Shown: positions 1 to 9,462 of the stretch, piece by piece
How positions within the stretch are numbered: the stretch's first letter is position 1
Layout: the number at the start of each line of letters is the position of its first letter
Assembly: GCA_014377915.1 (NCBI GenBank)
Contig: JACMOT010000452.1
Location: forward strand, 1-56,719
From: Tardiphaga sp.
GTDB lineage: Bacteria; Pseudomonadota; Alphaproteobacteria; Rhizobiales; Xanthobacteraceae
DNA: 56,719 bases
Direction of reading: 5' to 3'
Translations under genes and position numbers: made by a program
The notes under the pieces: generated by a model
The model's input: the letters and a program-made list of their open reading frames with translations, nothing else
The model's database searches: none
What the model was told of the DNA's origin: nothing

Positions 1-153
1 CCAGGACGCCATTAGCGGCTGATGCAGCGAGTGGATGCCGATCACCATCAGAATCGCAATACCACGCATGGTGTCGATGACGCTGTCGCGCCCTACGACC
101 GTGGCGCTGGAATTCGCGACCTGCGCCGGTGAAATCTCCGCGGTCATTGTCAT
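1..153 (-). CDS. Acyltransferase 3 family protein (N-terminal part, runs off the left edge)
   Basis: Fifty-one codons read leftwards from an ATG at 151-153 and leave the window still open. The peptide contains DTMRGIAILMVIGIHS, the usual first membrane helix of acyltransferase 3 (OafA/ExoZ-like) proteins, which add acetyl or succinyl groups to surface sugars. The ATG overlaps the TGA of the acyltransferase gene upstream as ATGA, so the two are probably translationally coupled members of the exopolysaccharide operon. Only the first helix is visible, so specificity and intactness cannot be judged. Confidence 0.75.
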   Translation of the reverse strand, partial: MTMTAEISPAQVANSSATVVGRDSVIDTMRGIAILMVIGIHSLHQPLMASW

Positions 154-1265
154 CGCCTGGATTCCGTCGTAGCTGCGACAGCGGCGACCTTTGGTCCTCC
201 GAGATGGCGATCATAGAGATCGTTCAGGTAGCGCCGCATCGGCGTTTCGAACCAGCGCAGCGAAAGCTGGCTTGCGACGGCGAGCAGCACGATCGCTACG
301 GGGACGAGCGCCATCCGACCACCCGGCAGGTGTGGCGCAAGGTAACGCGCGCCGAAGGTCAGAACGACGGTCGCGATGGGGATGTGCAGCATGTAACAGG
401 AATAGGTCAGCGAAGACCAGCGGTCGAAACGCAGCCTCGTCAAGACGGTGCCGCGGCACGCGCAGTCGCACTGGATGGCTGCGGCGGCAATGACGTAGAT
501 GACGAGCAGGTTCAACATTTCCGGAAGCCAGGATCCCAGTAAAACGAAGGCGCCGAGCATCGTCACTAGGGCGCCTGGGACCACCGGCCAGCGTGCGATG
601 TAATCGCGAAACAGGTAGCAGGCGATGCCGAGATTGAACGCCGGGAGCGCGCGGAATGCGCCGCCTTGGTTGATCCAGTCTGCCCACGAACCGTTGCCGG
701 TGAGATAGGCGTAAAGGCTGTTGCCAAGCGCTGGGAGAACCACGAGTGCGAGAATGACGGCTCTGTTCTTTGTCGCGGCCACGGCCACAAGGGGGAACAG
801 CAGATAGCAGAACATTTCCGCCGATAGTGACCAGCTCGGGAAATTGAAGGTCAGACGCGCGCCGTCAAAGGCGTGCAGCAGCAGCAACTGCACAGGCAGG
901 TCGGAGAGCGGATAGCGCGCCGGATTATCGGTTCTAGCGACGTCGAAATACAACGCCAGCGCGATGACGACGTAGAATGCGAGCGTCGCCAGATGCAGCG
1001 GATAGATTCGCGCCAGCCGGCGCCAGACGAAACGGCGAACCGAGAGGAAATCCCTGACCTTGCCGAGATATTGGCTGGCGATAACGAAGCCGGACACCAC
1101 AAAGAACAGGTCGACGAACAGGTTGAAATGCCAGCTGTGGTCAACCAGCCAGTGCCCGGCCGGCTCGTCTTTCAGGTAATCCGAATAATGCAGCACCACG
1201 ACGGCGCAGGCGGCGATGATCCGCAGCGCGTCGAGGTTTGGCGTGGTGTTGGCTCTGTCCTGCAA
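150..1265 (-). CDS. Acyltransferase 3 family membrane protein (polysaccharide O-acylation)
   Basis: This 371-residue protein is typical of acyltransferase 3 enzymes, which use membrane-embedded helices to transfer acyl groups to exopolysaccharide or lipopolysaccharide. The N-terminus has NLDALRIIAACAVVVLHYS, with the conserved Arg and the His near the end of helix 1, followed by FVDLFFVVSGFVI and an RRLARIYPLH motif. About ten hydrophobic segments follow. The apparent start is TTG at 1263-1265, with GGGA about ten bases upstream; no better in-frame ATG is seen. Its stop overlaps the next acyltransferase gene. Position in an exopolysaccharide cluster suggests decoration of the repeat unit; the acyl group and target sugar are unknown. 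Confidence 0.88.
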   Translation of the reverse strand: MQDRANTTPNLDALRIIAACAVVVLHYSDYLKDEPAGHWLVDHSWHFNLFVDLFFVVSGFVIASQYLGKVRDFLSVRRFVWRRLARIYPLHLATLAFYVVIALALYFDVARTDNPARYPLSDLPVQLLLLHAFDGARLTFNFPSWSLSAEMFCYLLFPLVAVAATKNRAVILALVVLPALGNSLYAYLTGNGSWADWINQGGAFRALPAFNLGIACYLFRDYIARWPVVPGALVTMLGAFVLLGSWLPEMLNLLVIYVIAAAAIQCDCACRGTVLTRLRFDRWSSLTYSCYMLHIPIATVVLTFGARYLAPHLPGGRMALVPVAIVLLAVASQLSLRWFETPMRRYLNDLYDRHLGGPKVAAVAATTESRR

Positions 1266-1318
1266 GCATTTGTCCCGGCTGGAATTCTGGTGGGTCGACT
1301 ATCGAATTGACGTCTGCG

Positions 1319-2395
1319 CTACGGCATGTCGCTCCGGCAAGATGGCGCGGCCGACGGATGGCGGCCGGAAAGCCTGGCGATCAGTTCGATCACGGCGGCG
1401 CGGTCCGAGGCCGCGAGCCGGTTCCAGCGCCGCAGATTGTCGGCGGCCAGCGATACAAATCGCTGGCGCCACCCCGCCGATGACAGGGCGGCCACGATCT
1501 GCTCGGCGGCGCGGGGCGGATCTGTCGGCGTGATGAAGAGTCCGGACTCGCCCAGCACTTCATGGAATACCGGCGCGTCCGGCGCGATGATCGGCAAGCC
1601 ACCATATTGTGCTTCAAGGAGCGGCAGGCCGAGGCCTTCGTCATGCGACGTGCAGATGAAGAAATCCGCGGCGTCGAGTATGGCCCGAACCTGCCCGGCC
1701 GGCTGATAGCCGTGCAGGGTGACGCCGTGGCTGCCTTGAAGCTGCTGCCAGTGGTCCCCCCAGCCCTGTCGTCCGAGGATGTCGAGGGTCGCGTCGGGGA
1801 AGCCCCGACTATGAAGGGATGCAAGAATGCTTGCCGCTGCCACGAAATTCTTCCGCGGCTCGACTGTTCCGAGCGCGACAAGCCGCAGGGGGCGCGGTCG
1901 CGCGTCGCGCCCGGCGCGCCGTGCGGACCCGAGATCGAATACATTGCGGATGGGCGGTCGATACAGCGTGATCTCGGCGTCAGGGCGGCAGTGCACGGAT
2001 AATTTGCGCCGTGTGTCGCTGGAATTCGTCAGGAACCGCGGATAGTTCCGCAGCGCCTGTTTGAATGGAGCGGCCATATAAAGTCGCGCGCGCGCGTTGA
2101 GATCAGCCCGGCGCGACAACAGGAAGTCGTCATGGATGTAAGGCAGCACGCGCGAAGCGAATGGTCGCAACAGCGGACTTGGTGGAAATCCCGGGCACAG
2201 CAGCATCGATGACGAGGTGGCGAGGCGCCACGGCAGGCCGAACGTCTGTGTCGCCACCATTTGTGCGGTTCCCTGCGATGTCACGGGTAGAATTTCGAGC
2301 GGAGCCAGCGCTTCGCGCGAGAACAGCTCCTGTGTGATCCGCTCTAGGCCGGTGACGTGACGTCCCAGATGGGTGTGGTCGACATAGATCGCCAT
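1319..2395 (-). CDS. Glycosyltransferase family 4 (GT-B fold)
   Basis: About 358 residues if started at the ATG at 2393-2395, where the protein reads MAIYVDHTHLGRHVTGLERI and an AGGA lies 11 bases upstream. The open frame extends further upstream, but that part is low-complexity and would overlap the polymerase gene. The C-terminal half has the GT4 nucleotide-sugar domain: LRLVALGTVEPRKN, the LHGYQP strand, and the E-x7-E motif in DEGLGLPLLEAQ. It would transfer a sugar from a nucleotide donor to a growing lipid-linked repeat unit on the cytoplasmic face. It lies 20 bases after the polymerase gene on the same strand. Donor and acceptor cannot be told from sequence. Confidence 0.88.
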   Translation of the reverse strand: MAIYVDHTHLGRHVTGLERITQELFSREALAPLEILPVTSQGTAQMVATQTFGLPWRLATSSSMLLCPGFPPSPLLRPFASRVLPYIHDDFLLSRRADLNARARLYMAAPFKQALRNYPRFLTNSSDTRRKLSVHCRPDAEITLYRPPIRNVFDLGSARRAGRDARPRPLRLVALGTVEPRKNFVAAASILASLHSRGFPDATLDILGRQGWGDHWQQLQGSHGVTLHGYQPAGQVRAILDAADFFICTSHDEGLGLPLLEAQYGGLPIIAPDAPVFHEVLGESGLFITPTDPPRAAEQIVAALSSAGWRQRFVSLAADNLRRWNRLAASDRAAVIELIARLSGRHPSAAPSCRSDMP

Positions 2396-2415
2396 GCGAT
2401 GTCCTGATCTCGGCG

Positions 2416-3762
2416 TTACGCCGCGGTGGCCCGGTGTCTGGCGTGGGGCAGGGGGCGTGGTTCCTTCGGGGCACGTTGCGGCGGGGTCGGCAGCAGCAGC
2501 GTGATGAGAACGATGAACTGGGCAAGCTGGATGTTCTTTGACGAGAAACTCACCGAACTTGCGGCGATCATCAGGATCAGCAGCACGATCGCCCATGCCG
2601 CCAAGCTCGATCGCTTGAGGATTTCGATGAAGAAACACACCAGCCCGATGGTCAGCAGAGCGGTATGGACGAGGCCGAACTGGACGATGCTGGCAACCCA
2701 GAAATTCTCGATGCCGTAGTTGAGGCCAAGCTGCGACTGCAGCGCGTTGACCCGGACCGGACTGGGACCCAGGATCAGCTCATGCCAGTCAAAGTGCGAC
2801 AGCAGGCTGAAAGTGGCGTAGCGCGCCAGCGTGCTGCCCTTGTCGGAGGAGAACCGCAGCAGCATCTTGTCGAAGATGCCGAGGTTGAGCGCGGCGAAGA
2901 TGAGGCCGGCTGCGACGAAGACCATGCACAACGTGACGATCGCCATCAGCAGCGATGTTCGTTTGCCGCGAAACAGCTTGAAGGCCTCGACCAGCGCCAG
3001 ACAGCTGAGAATGGCCAGCACCGTCATCAATGCCGTGCGGCCGCCGAAGGCCATCAACGATCCCAGGCTGACGGTGATCAGTGGCACCCGAATGGCGATC
3101 CGCGGACACAGCGCCGGACGCAATACCAGCGCCAGCACATAGGCCGCGATGACGCCGGACGCGGTCAGGGGATGTCCCAGGAATGCGGAGGCGCGCCATT
3201 CACCGAGCACCAGGACACTGCCAAGCGTTAGTGGAATCAGGCGATGACCAGAAAAATATTCATAATAGCCGAGCACGACGTTGAGCAGGATGGTCGCGTG
3301 GATCGCCCAGACCAGCCACCTCCTGTGCTGGCCCGACAGCCGCCAGATCACGAGGCACAATATGACCGGCAATAGAAACGTATCGATGATGATCGTGAAC
3401 GGGCGCGCGAGTACAAACATCTGCACGAGCAGACAAAGCCAGCAAAACAGATAGGTCAGCACCAGGCGGGATTGCGACAGTGTCCGGTTGATCTCGCCAA
3501 TCGGATCGGTATTGCGTATCAGCAGCAAGAATGATGCGAGGAACACGGCGTAGGTGGCCGGGTGCAGCTTCTCGTAGAAGCCGCCGCCATTCGTCAAATA
3601 ATGGATTTTCCAGTTGGTCAGCATTGCCGAGGAAACGGCGAACATTGACACGACCGTGATCAGCATCAGCACTGCGACCATCACGTCGACGACCTGCGCA
3701 GCGGTAAACGGCGCGCGGCGATATGGCGTGCCCGCTGCGGCAAGATGATTTGGCAGAATCAT
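2416..3762 (-). CDS. Exopolysaccharide polymerase, Wzy / VpsF-like membrane protein
   Basis: A 448-residue integral membrane protein with about ten to twelve hydrophobic segments and a large loop between the later ones (around residues 290-350), the shape of O-antigen ligase/polymerase (Wzy, VpsF) proteins. These join undecaprenyl-linked repeat units at the periplasmic face. Conserved-looking pieces include GHRLIPLTLGSV, FLGHPLTASG and FGGRTALMTVLAIL. The ATG overlaps the stop of the kinase gene as ATGA, indicating co-translation with the chain-length regulator. No Wzx flippase is visible in the window; it may lie to the left. The polymerase role rests on topology and context, as this family diverges quickly. 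Confidence 0.8.
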   Translation of the reverse strand: MILPNHLAAAGTPYRRAPFTAAQVVDVMVAVLMLITVVSMFAVSSAMLTNWKIHYLTNGGGFYEKLHPATYAVFLASFLLLIRNTDPIGEINRTLSQSRLVLTYLFCWLCLLVQMFVLARPFTIIIDTFLLPVILCLVIWRLSGQHRRWLVWAIHATILLNVVLGYYEYFSGHRLIPLTLGSVLVLGEWRASAFLGHPLTASGVIAAYVLALVLRPALCPRIAIRVPLITVSLGSLMAFGGRTALMTVLAILSCLALVEAFKLFRGKRTSLLMAIVTLCMVFVAAGLIFAALNLGIFDKMLLRFSSDKGSTLARYATFSLLSHFDWHELILGPSPVRVNALQSQLGLNYGIENFWVASIVQFGLVHTALLTIGLVCFFIEILKRSSLAAWAIVLLILMIAASSVSFSSKNIQLAQFIVLITLLLPTPPQRAPKEPRPLPHARHRATAA

Positions 3763-6065
3763 CGCGCGACACTCGCCGCTGCGGTCGCTACGCCATAGGG
3801 CTTGAGATAGGCGGAGCTTCGATAATAATCATAGAACCGCAGCTTGTTGAGGTCGACCTGCGTGAGGACCGTACCAAGGATGCGGTCGTGAACGGGGGCC
3901 AGCAGGTTCATGGTGTGGGTCACCACATCGCGCGGGGTCTGGTTCCAGGCCAGCGCCAGCACGATACGATCGGCGAGTTCGGCCAGCGCGCGTCCGTCGA
4001 CCAGCGGCACCAGTGGAGGTGAATCGATGATGATGATTTCGTAGCGCTGGCGTAGATGATCCATCAGATCGGTGATCCGTTCCGAGAACATTAGCTCGGT
4101 GATGAAATTGGCATCGCTGGAAGCGGGCGATGGCAGGATCGATAGGCCGGTACCGCGATCGACCAGCAACGCCTGCTCCAGCGACGCCTCACCCATTGCG
4201 ACCTGCAGCAGCCCGGTTTCGGCATGAGGACACAGCGCGCGCGTGAGGCCGGGATTGCGAAGATCGCCGTCGATCAGCAGCGTGCGAATGCCGAGCGTCG
4301 CCAGCGACAGCGCAAGGTTGGTGGCGAGAGTGGTCTTGCCCTCGCCCTCGAGCGCGGAGGTCACCACGACGATCTTGATCGGCTCGACGCGCAGGGTGCG
4401 CTGGATGGTGAGGCGGACGGCGCGGATGGCCTCGGCGAAGAAGGTTCCCGGTTCTTCGATGGCGTAGCGCATCAGCGGCGGCTGCAGCGAAGGTGGCAGA
4501 AGCCGGATGGTGCGCGGATCGTAATTGCCGAGATCGTTGCGTCCGCGTTTGGCGCGTCCGGCCAGTTCCCGAACGCCAATTATCGGCAGCGCTGCCAGCG
4601 CCGGAAGGCCGGAAATCTGCTCGGCTTGTTCCAATGTCTTGACGCGGACATCCAGATAGTCGAGCAGGAATGCCAGCACCGTCCCGGCGCCGAGGCCCAG
4701 CATGATGGCCAGGCCGAGGATCAACGTGGATTTGGGCGACGATGGCCATAGGGGGATGCTGGCCTTGGTGACGACGCGGGAATCCGGCATCTCCAGGCTT
4801 TCCTGCGCGGAAGCTTCCTTGTAGCGCGCGAGATAGGACTCATAGAGCGTACGATTGGCCTCGGCCTCGCGCTGTAGCTCGTGCAGCCGGACCTGGGCCT
4901 GCCCGGACTGGCTCGATACGCCCTGCAGCTTGTCAAAGCTCTCCTTCAGCGAATTCTCGCGAGACAGCGCGATGTCATAGTCATGCTTCGTGCTTTGCAG
5001 GATACGCTGGATTTCCTCGTTGATCAGCCGCTGTGTATCGGCGAGCTGGGCGCGGGCATTGGCGACGAGCGGATGGCGCGGGCCATATTTGCTGGAAAGG
5101 TCGGCGCTGTTCTTGGCGATATCGGCATATTGCGTGCGCAGCTTGGAGATCATTTCCGAGGAGATCACCGCATTGATGCCGCCGGGATCGGCGCGGGATT
5201 TCGTCATTTCCTGCACCTGGTCGAACTTGGCGCGCGCTTCGGCGGTCTGAACACGGGCGGAGATCAGCTTGTTGTTGAGGTCGGTGATTTGCTGATCGTT
5301 CACGGTGACGCCCTGCGACACGGCGAGGTTATTGGTCGTGCGGAAGTCCTCGACGGCCTGCTCAGAGGCCCCCACGCGCGATTTCAGCGAGTCGATCTGG
5401 CTGCTGAGCCAGTTTGCCGCGATCCGGGTCGCGTCATATTTGGCGCGGACCTGCTCCTCGAAATAGCCTTCAGCAATGGCATTGGCGATCGCCGCGGACT
5501 TCCGCGGCTCCTCAGAGCTGATATTGATATCAACGAGGAACGTCGTGCCTTGTCGGGTCACCTTCATGCGACGCTGCAGGATTTCGACAGATCGTGACCG
5601 CGCCATATCCGCCGCGTTCGTGTCGACCGCGGGCGTGCTTCTGCTGAATAGGCGCTTGATCGGGTCGAGCAGGCCCGGATGCGGCGTGAATTCGGCATCC
5701 TCGGTCAATTTGAGCTTGTCGACGACCCGCTGCAGAATCGAGACCGACTGGATCAGCAATGTCTGGCTCTCGATCGTGGCGTCATCAGTCCCGAAATTCG
5801 ACAGCACCGCCTGATTGGTCTCGACAACATTGGCGCGCCGCGGGTCGACCAGCACGGTGGACGTTGCGGTGTAGAGCGTGTCGACGCTCATCAGATAGGC
5901 CATGGCGAGCGTCATCAAAATTAGGGGTGGTGCCGCAACCGCCATCCAGCGACGACGCAGGATACGGGCCATTTCCCGCAGGTCGACCATTTGCGTCTGA
6001 GCTGGATCGATCACAACGGCTTCGTCGGACGCCCGATTTGAATAGTCAGAACTGCGCTGTAACAT
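3759..6065 (-). CDS. Polysaccharide co-polymerase and BY-kinase (Wzc / ExoP / GumC-like)
   Basis: About 768 residues. The N-terminal Wzz domain has a first helix near residues 40-60, a long periplasmic coiled-coil region (about 80-420) and a second helix just before LDYLDVRVKTLEQ. The cytoplasmic kinase domain follows, with Walker A EGEGKTT near residue 575, Walker A' LLIDGDLRNPG, Walker B IIIIDSPPLVPLVDG and a tyrosine-containing tail (FYDYYRSSAYLKPYG) that is the likely autophosphorylation cluster. It would set chain length and control export with the Wza-like protein. The ATG at 6063-6065 is chosen because AGGTGGGG precedes it; an upstream ATG at 6107 has no ribosome site. The gene overlaps its upstream neighbour by 20 bases and the polymerase by 4. 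Confidence 0.92.
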   Translation of the reverse strand: MLQRSSDYSNRASDEAVVIDPAQTQMVDLREMARILRRRWMAVAAPPLILMTLAMAYLMSVDTLYTATSTVLVDPRRANVVETNQAVLSNFGTDDATIESQTLLIQSVSILQRVVDKLKLTEDAEFTPHPGLLDPIKRLFSRSTPAVDTNAADMARSRSVEILQRRMKVTRQGTTFLVDINISSEEPRKSAAIANAIAEGYFEEQVRAKYDATRIAANWLSSQIDSLKSRVGASEQAVEDFRTTNNLAVSQGVTVNDQQITDLNNKLISARVQTAEARAKFDQVQEMTKSRADPGGINAVISSEMISKLRTQYADIAKNSADLSSKYGPRHPLVANARAQLADTQRLINEEIQRILQSTKHDYDIALSRENSLKESFDKLQGVSSQSGQAQVRLHELQREAEANRTLYESYLARYKEASAQESLEMPDSRVVTKASIPLWPSSPKSTLILGLAIMLGLGAGTVLAFLLDYLDVRVKTLEQAEQISGLPALAALPIIGVRELAGRAKRGRNDLGNYDPRTIRLLPPSLQPPLMRYAIEEPGTFFAEAIRAVRLTIQRTLRVEPIKIVVVTSALEGEGKTTLATNLALSLATLGIRTLLIDGDLRNPGLTRALCPHAETGLLQVAMGEASLEQALLVDRGTGLSILPSPASSDANFITELMFSERITDLMDHLRQRYEIIIIDSPPLVPLVDGRALAELADRIVLALAWNQTPRDVVTHTMNLLAPVHDRILGTVLTQVDLNKLRFYDYYRSSAYLKPYGVATAAASVAR

Positions 6066-7461
6066 TGATCCCCACCTGATGTTTGTCATAGCTGAAGGCT
6101 GAAACATCGCTGTTGCGGTCGGTGTACCGATGGTAAACGGACATCGTGGCGAACCGGTTCATCAGATATTTGACGCGCGCATCGGAGGTGATGACGGTGT
6201 CGTTGCGGACCTGCCCGAAAAACCGGTCGTTTTCGTAGGTGCCTGCAAGCGACAGAATGACGTTCCGGCGCAGCTCATAATCTGCACCGAGCTGGATGGC
6301 GTTCGCCTGTACGCCATTCGAACTGGTGGCTGAGGTTTCGGTCACGATCTGCTCAGCCCTGAAGTGAAGATCGAGCAGTCTGGTTGGTCGCCACGTCAGC
6401 TGGGCGCGATAAGACGGCCCTTCAATCACGCCAATGGTGGCGTCGCTGAATTGTTGTCGGGCATAGCCGGCGCCAATTTCACCGCTCAGCAGATTTGTCA
6501 GTCCGATCGTGACACCGGAGAGTGCGCGATAGCCCTGCGAATCCAGCGATTGCGCCTCGGTGCCCCTAATTTTTCGCTGGTTGCCTTCGACGCCGGCGAA
6601 CCAGCCAAGGATCGGCGAGAATGCATAGTCAATCCGTCCATGCAGGGCGTAGACTTGGCCGTCACGGCCATCCTGATTGATGATCGTTCCGTCCTGAGCC
6701 CGGGTCTGGCCGTAGTCGTAGGAATCGACGCTGATTCCAATCGAGGCTGCCAGCCGGTTGAACTCCTTTCGAACGCTGACGTCGCCAGAGAATAGATTGT
6801 AGGGCGTGGGCGAGATTGCATTGGCGGGCGAACTCAGCGTGCCGACGCCCTCGCTCAGATGCGCAATCTGGAACTTGGTCAGGACAGCAAGATCATGCGA
6901 GACGTCGTACCAGGCGTTGCCCTTGAGGCTTGCATCCGTCTGGTCGAGACTGGAATTGCCACGGTAGATCGTCGAGGCGGTGTCCAGCTTGATGTCGATG
7001 CCGTGTCGTTCCCACAGCGTATGCGCCCGTAGGGCCGGGGCGACCACAGCGGCAATGTCGGCGCGCTTGTCGCTGTTCGACGAAAACACGTTGCTATCGT
7101 AGAAGCTGCCAGACATCAGCTGCGGGTTGAACATCCACGAACCGTAGCGAATGCCGACCGGCTCATAGCCGGGCTGTCGTCGTTGCTTTACCGGCATGTC
7201 TTCCGGTGCGATTTCATCCCTGGCGTCTGGCGGATTCAGATTCTGCAGCCCGGATGGCTCGAATACCTTCTGGGCATTCCAGGGTGCGGTAACAATTTCA
7301 AAAATGGATGGAATTACCTGAGCATTAACCGGTGTAGAAAGCGCGAGGATGACGAATGTCGATCCGGTTGCAATTCGGAATCTGCTTCGGCGTGGCGCTG
7401 TCGGAATAGCAGCGCTCTCGCGATCACCGGAAGCGTTGGGGGATGGCAACGCACGATTCAT
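6046..7461 (-). CDS. Outer membrane beta-barrel protein of the exopolysaccharide locus (BBP2-type)
   Basis: A 471-residue exported protein. A signal peptide is visible around residues 25-48 (FRIATGSTFVILALSTPVNA, then Q). The rest consists of alternating amphipathic strands such as NVILSLAGTYENDRFFG, and the chain ends in Phe (VGINVTAQF), the usual C-terminal residue recognised by the BAM machinery. Proteins of this type sit beside Wza/Wzc genes in many alphaproteobacterial exopolysaccharide loci and are thought to help the polymer cross the outer membrane. AGGGA lies about nine bases before the ATG. Barrel assignment is firm; the export function is inferred from context. Confidence 0.82.
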   Translation of the reverse strand: MNRALPSPNASGDRESAAIPTAPRRSRFRIATGSTFVILALSTPVNAQVIPSIFEIVTAPWNAQKVFEPSGLQNLNPPDARDEIAPEDMPVKQRRQPGYEPVGIRYGSWMFNPQLMSGSFYDSNVFSSNSDKRADIAAVVAPALRAHTLWERHGIDIKLDTASTIYRGNSSLDQTDASLKGNAWYDVSHDLAVLTKFQIAHLSEGVGTLSSPANAISPTPYNLFSGDVSVRKEFNRLAASIGISVDSYDYGQTRAQDGTIINQDGRDGQVYALHGRIDYAFSPILGWFAGVEGNQRKIRGTEAQSLDSQGYRALSGVTIGLTNLLSGEIGAGYARQQFSDATIGVIEGPSYRAQLTWRPTRLLDLHFRAEQIVTETSATSSNGVQANAIQLGADYELRRNVILSLAGTYENDRFFGQVRNDTVITSDARVKYLMNRFATMSVYHRYTDRNSDVSAFSYDKHQVGINVTAQF

Positions 7462-7738
7462 CCAGTTGTCCCTGTGAGAAGTCGATCAATGTTGACGGTC
7501 TGATCGGCTTCCAAACATCACGGCGCCACCAGCAAGATCGCCAGCCTGCGCTAATGTCGACTCTCAACGGAGTAATGGAATTGACGTGATTGATAAACGT
7601 AACTGCGTAGGTGGCAGACGTTAAACCGGGTTGCACTTCCGCGCTGCAACAACATACACATCGTAAAGAGACCAGACTAAGGCGGCTGACCTGAAGTTGG
7701 TGGAACCTGAGCTAAATGTTGGCTGTGGGTATGAGCCT

Positions 7739-8311
7739 CTAGAAGTAACGTTCCGGAATTCGAATGTTGTCGCCAGGGAACACGCGCACCGGCGCGTCGA
7801 GCGGGTAGGCCTCTTCGGTAGCTCCACCGGATCGACGCAGGAACACCTTGTTTTCGTTGGCGCGGTAGCTAAAACCGCCGGCGCTGGCGACCGCATCAAG
7901 GATAGTCATGCCAACTCGATACGGATATTCGCCGCTCTTCTTTACTTCGCCGAGAATATAATAGGGGCGATATAGAGCGATCTCGATATTGACGCGCGGG
8001 TCTCGAACAATTCCCTTGGCAAGGGCCGCCGCAATCGCGCGTTCCAGTTGACCGGTGGTCAGGCCTGCTGCGCGAATTCGACCGGCCAGCGGGATCGATG
8101 CAAATCCCTGGCTGTCAATTTCGTATTCGCCGCTGATGTCGGCCTCGCCGTAGACTTTCAGGCGAATTCGGTCGGTGGGCGCAAGCGTATAGCTTCCCGC
8201 TGCTGCCTGCGAGGTCGGCGGATTCTGCGCTGCCGCTATGGTCGAATTTATGCCGATAGAAATTGTGAGGCACATACAAAGCCCAGCGACGCTGAATGAT
8301 TTACACGACAT
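7739..8311 (-). CDS. Polysaccharide export protein (Wza / GumB-like)
   Basis: A 190-residue protein with a signal sequence (CKSFSVAGLCMCLTISIGI, cleavage probably near AAAQ at 26-29), a poly_export domain starting SYTLAPTDRIRLKVYGE, and a SLBB-like segment containing YYILGEVKKSGEYPY and ILDAVASAGGFS. Such proteins form the periplasmic or outer membrane pore for exopolysaccharide and work with the Wzc-type co-polymerase. No clear lipobox cysteine follows the signal peptide, unlike enteric Wza. AGGA stands about ten bases before the ATG. It is separated from the beta-barrel gene by 277 bases with no gene, so a promoter there is possible. Confidence 0.9.
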   Translation of the reverse strand: MSCKSFSVAGLCMCLTISIGINSTIAAAQNPPTSQAAAGSYTLAPTDRIRLKVYGEADISGEYEIDSQGFASIPLAGRIRAAGLTTGQLERAIAAALAKGIVRDPRVNIEIALYRPYYILGEVKKSGEYPYRVGMTILDAVASAGGFSYRANENKVFLRRSGGATEEAYPLDAPVRVFPGDNIRIPERYF

Positions 8312-8420
8312 GACGACATCCTGCGTGGTTATGGACCGTGATGGTCATTGATGTGATGAAGGCTAGTCACGCAAAAAAGGCAAAACCATGTGCCGCGCAG
8401 GCGTCGCTGACCACTCGTGC

Positions 8421-9131
8421 TCACAGCACGACAATCTCACTGCCTTCGATCGCAATGCACGTCAGCACGCCTGATCGCCACGCTCCTGTATCGATATTGA
8501 TGCGGTTATTGCGAATGTCGGGATGCGGAACAGGCGTATGGCCGTGCACGATGTATCTTTCAAATGCTTGCGTCGAGTCGAGGAACTCTTCGCGAATCCA
8601 CATCATGTCGTGGACTTTCTGCAGTTCGAGCGACACGCCGGGTCGGATACCTGCGTGAACAAAAAAGAAGTCTCCACAACAATAGCTATCGCTGAGGCAT
8701 TGCAGAAAGAGTTGGTGCGTGCGCGGAAGACGCTCGTGCAGCTGGCGGAGCAAGTCCCGCGGCGTGCAGTCTGTGGTGTTGGTAATCACGTAAGATGCCA
8801 GCGTTTGCCGGGCGCCAAATGGAAGCCAATCCGCCAGAGCGGCAGGCTCCGCCAGGAATGCTTCGAGCATGGCCTCGTGATTGCCGCGCAGGCAAACCGC
8901 GCGATTGCGAACCAATCGGGTGGCAAGCAGGCTGATAACGCGCGATGAATCGGGCCCACGGTCGATGTAATCGCCGAGATAGACCTCGGCGGAGTATCGG
9001 ATGGGTCGGCGCAACAGATCGTCATCGATTCGCGCATTGATGTCGGCGAGTAGATCAGCGCGTCCGTGAATATCACCGACGGCATAGATGCGCGTATCCG
9101 CCGGGAGCGAAGGTACGCGTCGTTGTGGCAT
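8421..9131 (-). CDS. Metallophosphoesterase, PPP-family serine/threonine phosphatase-like
   Basis: About 236 residues from the ATG at 9129-9131 (MPQRRVPSLPADTRIYAVGDIHGR). All metal-binding motifs of the calcineurin/PPP superfamily are present: GDIHGR, GDYIDRG, RGNHE, FVHAG and IVHGHTPV. The enzyme should hydrolyse phosphate esters with two metal ions. Bacterial PPP phosphatases in exopolysaccharide loci have been proposed to oppose kinases; here the Wzc-like kinase is nearby, so dephosphorylation of its tyrosine tail is a possible but unproven role. Upstream in-frame ATGs at 9216-9218 and 9192-9194 would add 29 or 21 residues that do not resemble the family. Confidence 0.88.
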   Translation of the reverse strand: MPQRRVPSLPADTRIYAVGDIHGRADLLADINARIDDDLLRRPIRYSAEVYLGDYIDRGPDSSRVISLLATRLVRNRAVCLRGNHEAMLEAFLAEPAALADWLPFGARQTLASYVITNTTDCTPRDLLRQLHERLPRTHQLFLQCLSDSYCCGDFFFVHAGIRPGVSLELQKVHDMMWIREEFLDSTQAFERYIVHGHTPVPHPDIRNNRINIDTGAWRSGVLTCIAIEGSEIVVL

Positions 9132-9234
9132 GTAATAAAGCGTCGACGCGATTGGCACGATGGTCAATTGCCCCGCGCCAAATTGGTTCCGCATCATTGA
9201 GATGCAGGCGTGACGCAAAGCCTATTCCGTCGTG

Positions 9235-9462
9235 TCAGGAAAGTAGCATCCGGACACCTACGATAATGACGACCCAAAACACAGCATTCACCAGGATGAT
9301 CATGTTTCGCAGTTTGCGCCGCGACAGCGCGAGTTCCGCGCACTGTCTCTCCAATTCGAATTCCGACGGCAGGTGGTCAATTTTCGTTGAGGGTAGCAGG
9401 CGGTCCGTCGCTTGCGAATCAGTGTGCCGCGTCGAAAGCCGTGGTTGAAGCTTGGCCAGCAT
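9235..9462 (-). CDS. Small hypothetical protein with one C-terminal membrane helix
   Basis: Seventy-five residues. The first 50 are polar, with a short predicted helix (FELERQCAELALSRRKLRN), followed by a hydrophobic anchor MIILVNAVFWVVIIVGVRM ending at the C-terminus. This is the look of a tail-anchored small protein. It lies just upstream of the phosphatase on the same strand and could be the first gene of the export operon. No family is recognised, and the ribosome site before the ATG is weak. Support comes from the coherent anchor and operon position only. Confidence 0.48.
   Translation of the reverse strand: MLAKLQPRLSTRHTDSQATDRLLPSTKIDHLPSEFELERQCAELALSRRKLRNMIILVNAVFWVVIIVGVRMLLS

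Noticed and set aside
4881..5597. 238-codon open frame opposite the Wzc-like kinase
   Set aside because: It is an antisense shadow of the coiled-coil region of a well-supported gene.
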